In this document: one piece after another, positions 59,110-64,000 of the stretch
Numbering within the stretch: position 1 is the stretch's first letter
How the letters are laid out: every line of letters begins with the position of its first letter
From: Mesostigma viride
Taxonomy: Eukaryota; Streptophyta; Mesostigmatophyceae; Mesostigmatales; Mesostigmataceae
Direction: 5' to 3'
Length of the DNA: 64,000 bases
Assembly (NCBI GenBank): GCA_009746045.1
Contig: RPFO01000080.1
Coordinates: 6,521,817 to 6,585,816, forward strand
Program-made: the position numbers and the translations under genes
Notes under the pieces: generated by a model
Databases searched by the model: none
The model's input: only the letters and a program-made list of their open reading frames with translations
What the model was told of the DNA's origin: nothing

Positions 59110-60351
59110 ATGTCTTCGGACGACAATCTTTCAGAGCAGAGGTCTGGCCCTGGTGAGCACGGACCGGCTCAATTTTCTGTCGACCCTGGCCCAGGCGAGC
59201 ACAGGGATGACAATAAGAATATGTCCGACCAGCCCCGGGAGGAGGGCTGCGGGCAGGGAAGTACTAGTAGTGACAACCAGCGTGCGCGTGATAAAGTGCT
59301 TCGGCGGGAGACCTTGCTTCAAGAGGCGAAGCTGCTGTCGGCAATCAAGAAATGGGTTCCAGCCCCGCTGGTGCCTGGTGCTATTCAAGCAGACCGGGAT
59401 CGCTTTGTAAGCTCTCTTGGGCCGTTTTTCCGCAGGCTCGCGGGCAACCGAGACATCATTCCGGACTGGCTGGAGTTTCTTCGTGGAACCCCGCTGGGAG
59501 ACCGCGAGAAAAACCACCCAGAGTGGATTTCGCTGCTGGATAGAGCACAGCGTCTGCGGTGGTCGCCGTTCGAGTTTCTGCGCCGAGCGAGGGAGACTTT
59601 TCTTCGTTCTATCACTGCCAAAACCTGCGACGAGATCGAGGAATTTGTAGATGCAAAGCCGAAGCCCGGGCAGACCATCATCGAGCACCTCAACTCTTAC
59701 TACGACATGCTGGAGAAGCAGGGGCTCCGGTGGCCTGACGAGGCGGTGAATCTCCGATGGATCCAAAACTGTGCTCTGTCCGAATCCGAGAAGCGGAATT
59801 TGGTCGCCAACTGCCGCGGTTACCTGTGCGACACTCACCGATGCAGAGCTCACCTCAAGGAGCTCCTGACGAATCAAACCCGTGTTTCCAGAGAAGGAGG
59901 TGCCGCGGAGGTGCCTCGTGTCGCCATGGTGATGGAGCAGCAACGGGAAATCTTCTGCTACAACTGCGGGCAGCCCGGGCACACACGCCGCGCATGTAAG
60001 GGTAAGGTTGTCGCTAATTCTGAGTCCTTCCCTCCCTGCACTTTCTGTAATAGGACTAACCATCTGGCTAAGGATTGCTACTTTCGCAAGTGCAAGTCTT
60101 GTGGCAATTCTGGACATGATGCGTCTGCCTGCAGGAGCAAGGCGGGCGCTGGACCCAAGGATACCCAGATGGAGGTCCTCAAGCTGCTGCAGCAGATCTC
60201 CCAAGCCGTCAAGAGCGGTGCCCTTCGTGGTGGCGACGCTTCTCAGCCGCGTGGTGGTGACGCTTCCCAGCCGCGTGGTGGTGATGCTTCTCAGCCGCGG
60301 GGTGGCAATACCTCTCGTGGCCGCAAGAGGAAGCAGCAGCAGAAAAACTAG
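59110..60351 (+). CDS. Element D gag
   Basis: Gag has 413 residues starting at ATG 59110 (MSSDDNLSEQRS), 13 bases after the LTR. The N-terminus is hydrophilic. A helical core (SPFEFLRRARETFLRS, GQTIIEHLNSYYDMLEKQG, KRNLVANCRGYL) resembles a retrotransposon capsid domain. Three zinc knuckles follow: CYNCGQPGHTRRAC, CTFCNRTNHLAKDC and CKSCGNSGHDASAC. The C-terminus has three RGGDASQP repeats and a basic end. It stops in CAG AAA AAC TAG; the pol frame overlaps the last 67 bases in -1. Three knuckles plus RGG repeats make strong RNA binding likely. Confidence 0.9.
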   Translation: MSSDDNLSEQRSGPGEHGPAQFSVDPGPGEHRDDNKNMSDQPREEGCGQGSTSSDNQRARDKVLRRETLLQEAKLLSAIKKWVPAPLVPGAIQADRDRFVSSLGPFFRRLAGNRDIIPDWLEFLRGTPLGDREKNHPEWISLLDRAQRLRWSPFEFLRRARETFLRSITAKTCDEIEEFVDAKPKPGQTIIEHLNSYYDMLEKQGLRWPDEAVNLRWIQNCALSESEKRNLVANCRGYLCDTHRCRAHLKELLTNQTRVSREGGAAEVPRVAMVMEQQREIFCYNCGQPGHTRRACKGKVVANSESFPPCTFCNRTNHLAKDCYFRKCKSCGNSGHDASACRSKAGAGPKDTQMEVLKLLQQISQAVKSGALRGGDASQPRGGDASQPRGGDASQPRGGNTSRGRKRKQQQKN

Positions 60352-63300
60352 ATGATCCTCTCTGTTTATATAACCCCTACAGCGTCCTTATGGATGCTGA
60401 TGAGAGTGGACTCATGGCAGATGAGGCCTGCCAGGTGGTAGGGGCTCCAGCAGTAACCCCTACTGACCGTAAAGCTGCCCCAGTGAGCAGCAGTAAAAGT
60501 GCCCCTGTTTGTGGCATTCCTATCCATGCCTGGAATAAAAAGAGTACCCCAGAGGGAACTCTTCCTGTAAATAATACATGTGGATCTGCTCCTGGTTGTA
60601 GACAGATGCCACATGGTGTTGCCCAGGTGAGCAACGTATCTGTGAACAATACATGTGGTGCAGCTCCTGTTTGTAGCCAAGCACCCATTGATATTGTTAA
60701 CAGTCAAGCTCCTCAGAGCAATAATCCTTGTTATATTGATAATAAAAACTTGGACTCTTGCTCTGCCAGGAACGTGGATGCCCGTCCATGTCCTGAAGAG
60801 CCTGAGCCTAATGATTGTATTAATCTTAGGACTCTGGCTAAGAGTTTGCATGATGCCTGTGGCCATGGAAACAATGCCATTAGGCTTGTTCAAGCCATTA
60901 ATAACAAGGCTCTCTGGCAGGCTTATCAAGATGTCAGAGAACATTGTGTGTGCCAATTGTGTGCTAACAAGCCTTCCAAACGTCATGCAAAGCATCCTGC
61001 AGATGGTAGGGGTAATCTACAAGCTGATATCCTCTACTTCACCAATTACAGGCAATTGCCTTACTTGGTGGCTGTGGATGAATGGTCAGGCTACATTGGA
61101 ATTGAACCTATGGCAGCAGGGGATGAGAATACTCTCCATGCCGCAGTTCTTGTTATTCTGCAGAAGTTTGCAGTTATTCATAAGCTGCAGATGGACTTGC
61201 AGTTTAACTGCCTGACCAAATACTCTGATCTGCCTTTCCTAAGGATTGTGGGTCGTGAAGATCACCAAGCCCAAGGCAAGGTTGACAGATATATACAGGA
61301 GCTTAAGAAGTTGGTAATATCCGGGGACTATCCTGAGATGTTTAAACCAACTTTTGCTGTCAGGTGTTTGGGTGCTGCAAAAGTGGAAAACACCATGAAC
61401 AACCGTTTTCATACTATCAAGGTGCGTGGTGTTCCACGGCTGGTCTCACCTCGTGGACTAGCAGGTGGCCTCTACCCTGATGACATCATGCAGGCATGGA
61501 GTAAGCAGAGGTGGGCACAGTATGCTCATCTCTGTGAAAAGGATAAACAGAGAGGAGAATCATTAAAATTTGAGGTGGGAGACCAGGTGATCTTCCACAA
61601 AGAAAATGCTCCTGGTAAACGTGGTTATTGGCAGGGTCCAGGGACCATAACCTCAGTTGACCTGGAGATGAAAACTGCTGATGTGGTCTGGAATGGGACC
61701 ACTTATCATCTGGCTTGGAATAGATTGAAGAGAGATCCAATGAACGTTCAAGAAAATCCCCTGGAAATTATGGCCCCTGAAGAGGCACTTGGATCTCCCA
61801 ATCTTTCCTGTCCACCTTTGGCCAGTGAACAGGCTGGACTCCAACTACCAGAAAGGGCGGCCTCCCATCAACTGGAGCCTACTACTCAGCAAGCTCAGCC
61901 TAAGACATTGACTGGGATATCACAGGATGATATGGATGAAGCTGACTTGTTGGATAATAGGGTGTCTGATCAGCACCGGAAGCTCCGGCCGTTGGAACAT
62001 GGGCTTGAGACCCCTGGGCAGGTGGATAACATATTTCAGTCTGAACAGCCAAAGCTTGGATCCAATTACCCTGGTAATAAGCCATTGCCCTTGGAGACTG
62101 ATGGGATTCCAGCCCAAGGAAGACAAGCTGAGGAGGGGTTGTCCAGGTTGAACACTCAGCTCGGCAAGAGAGGCAATCCTCAAGAGCTTCGGGATATTGT
62201 AAAGAAGCTCAAGCCCTCACTAAAGATTGCCAAAATAACTTCTCTTCTAGAGAAGGGCATGGACCTTGATGGCTTTGATGTGGATACCAAAGCAGAGGTC
62301 TCTGTCACCTCGCCCTTTAATGCTTTGCTGGATAAGTATTCCCTTGAACCCAGTCCATGGACTATTGTCCAAGACTTTGCGGGTAACACTGATCATCAAG
62401 TTCTTGGGAATATCACTATCCCATTCTTGGGTGAGTCTTTGACACTTTGTGTTGTTGATGGCTATAAGGGACCCACTCTCATTGGCCAGCCATTCTTGGT
62501 GACTCCCGGTGTTACCATTGTTGATGGCCCCAATAACACAAAGAGTCTCCTAAAAACCCATTGTGACCCAATTCCTCTGGAATCATTCAGATGTCTCTTG
62601 CCTCTTGAAATGTTCCAGAAGGCAAATTGGAAGACCGCCTGTGTCGGTTCAATAAAAGGAGCAGAATGGGGAAGGGATATACCCCCAGCTTCTGAGCTGG
62701 TAGAACCCGCCCAGCTCAGTGTGACTTCTCTTGGTCTCACAAAAAGGTCATTTGCTGCTCATAGCCCCATGTCCTTTGATGATGTAGACCTGGATTGTCA
62801 CACTTTCGCTGGCCTTGAGGCCTGGCGAGTAGCATTGGCGCGTGCGCTCCAGGAGTGGCAAACGCTGGATGTTTTTGAAGGCATTTCAGAACCTCCACCC
62901 AATGCTCAAATGCTTCAGTTGCGTTTTGTATGCAAGATGAAGAGCAAGCTTGGTGAGCCTCCCATACCAAACGCACGTCCAGTCGTGACCCAGTTCCATG
63001 GTACTACAGACTTTGATAAGGAGGAGCTGTACACTCCTGGCCTGTCACATCCTGTTCTCAGGCTTATTCTTAGTCTGTACCTTGGTGCTTTGGACTATGG
63101 CTTGGATTATGGAGCAGAAATTGATGACTTCACCAGGGCCTTTTTGCATGGTGATCCTCAGGTGGCCAGAGCCACTTGGCAAGCTCAAAGACCCTGTTGT
63201 GTTAAGACCCCAGCATGCTGGATAGCTGAAGTAGGTCATCCCTACATGCAGCCTAAAGTGGGCTGGGAAGGACTGGTCAGCAGTCCAGTCATCTGGTATG

Positions 63301-64000
63301 AAACCATTGCTCCTGCCATCCAGGAGAGATGTCAGATGCAACAATCTCATCTTGCTTATTGTCTCTTTGTGGGGCAATCCAAAGGACAACCCACCTGGGC
63401 TACCTTACATGGAGATGATATGCAACGCATTGGTCCCAAGGGATGGTTGAATGAGACCTATAAAAGGCTCAATGACAAGTCCCCTATTGGTACCAGAGCA
63501 TGGTTTAGTAAAAACAGCCAGGTACCTTACTGTGGCATTGGCTGTACCCTTTTCCAGGATGACAAAGGATGGCATCTTAAGCTGCAATCGGCGAAGGGGT
63601 ATAAAGAAAAAGTAATAACTCAGTTGCCCAAGAGAGTAACTGAGGAGAATGCCCCTACGGTTAAAGGTCAACTGGGTTGGCTGGCTGCCACAACTAACCC
63701 TGACCTGGCAGTACAGAGTAGGATGCCAGACTCTGTTGTTGTAGGAGAAGGAAGGAGGCGCCTGGAGAGCTGCCTCAATGAATCTCCTGACTTGGTGTTG
63801 TCCGGTGTAGACTGGCATGGGCGCATCATCATAGACGCCTACACAGATGCTAGCCAAGAGTCTAGATCTGCCAACAAGATTGGTGCCAGAGCCGGATGCC
63901 TGATCACCATCAGGAATGAAGGCAAACAGCCCTCGTTGGTATACTGGTCCAGTAACCTTCAGAGGAGGCGGTTTGCTGGCATTGACACCGCTGAGTGCAG
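60285..64000 (+). CDS. Element D pol: INT, PR-like, RT, RNase H start (open to window end)
   Basis: The frame is open for more than 1,230 codons in -1 relative to gag. A Cys/Asn-rich spacer with repeated NNTCG(S/A)AP motifs comes first. The integrase has a zinc finger (LHDACGHGNN, HCVCQLCANK). Its catalytic positions are ADILYF, MDLQFN and, where Glu is expected, GKVDRYIQEL, so Asp replaces Glu by this alignment. GYWQGPGTITSV is the integrase C-terminal barrel. A retropepsin-like domain follows (FDVDTKAEVSVTS to TLIGQPFLV). Reverse transcriptase has IDDFTRAFLHGDP and TLHGDDMQRIG; RNase H begins IIIDAYTDASQES. The element's enzymes copy its RNA and integrate the DNA. Confidence 0.85.

Larger units (their letters stand above)
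58615..64000 (+). mobile_element. Copia-like LTR retrotransposon D, 5' part (runs off window)
   Basis: It contains a candidate 5' LTR, gag (59110-60351) and pol (60285 to window end). It is related to element C by LTR ends (AGTTG...CAACT), the ttgcaact/TGTA(c/t)TCA junction after the LTR, gag length (413 codons in both), the AAACTAG gag-pol junction and the domain order INT, PR-like, RT, RNase H. No disabling mutation is visible in the part shown. The 3' LTR lies outside, so the left border is unproven. Confidence 0.85.

Noticed and set aside
59131-60204. 357-codon minus-strand frame
   Set aside because: Shadow of element D gag, which has three zinc knuckles in the plus strand.

Overview
This is nuclear DNA of a eukaryote, most likely a green (chlorophyte) alga. 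Long GC-rich genes are split by GT-AG introns, tetranucleotide satellites are abundant, and several kinds of LTR and non-LTR retrotransposon are nested in each other. The species cannot be named from the sequence. There are no prokaryotic operons, and no rRNA or confident tRNA genes.

Region 1 (1-12740, + strand) is the 3' part of one large multi-exon gene for a receptor-type class III nucleotide cyclase. The predicted order is: two periplasmic-binding-protein type 1 sensor domains, an EGF-like module, one transmembrane helix, cyclase domain C1, cyclase domain C2, and a coiled-coil tail. C1 keeps the metal-binding aspartates and C2 keeps the transition-state Asn/Arg, so the two halves build one composite active site. 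The introns carry several private tandem repeats. Region 2 (13.3-17.1 kb) holds a perfect hairpin, a GGAT/GGGT satellite and two 5'-truncated LINE copies. Region 3 (17.7-19.6 kb, - strand) is the large C-terminal exon of a MYND-finger/ARM-repeat protein. Region 4 (19.6-26.6 kb) has quasi-palindromic GC repeats, a ~950 bp pure (GGAT)n satellite, a (GGGCAA)n array, a small HIRAN-domain gene and the endonuclease end of an R2-like LINE.

Region 5 (26652-58418) is two copies, A and B, of one large Gypsy/chromovirus family, both on the - strand. Each is delimited by its own LTRs and a perfect 5-bp target-site duplication, and each is about 10.7-10.8 kb once nested insertions are subtracted. The gene order is unusual: ORF1 (RG-rich, starting inside the LTR), ORF2 (viroplasmin/RNase H1 N-terminal-like), gag, pol (PR-RT-RNase H-INT-chromodomain), then a conserved 766-residue ORF of unknown function downstream of pol. 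Copy A carries a 1.7 kb piggyBac-like element in pol (TTAA target site; copy B shows the empty site). Copy B carries a complete 7.3 kb Copia-like element (C) in its protease gene, flanked by a GACAC duplication. Inside C's 3' region lies a 1.35 kb array of perfect ~218 bp palindromes alternating with a 120 bp segment that contains a tRNA B-box.

Region 6 (58615-64000, + strand) is the 5' part of a fourth LTR element (D), related to C. Its pol frame stays open to the window end. C and D share three odd traits: AGTTG...CAACT LTR ends, a gag-pol junction at the same AAACTAG sequence with pol in the -1 frame, and a retropepsin-like domain lying between integrase and reverse transcriptase instead of before integrase.
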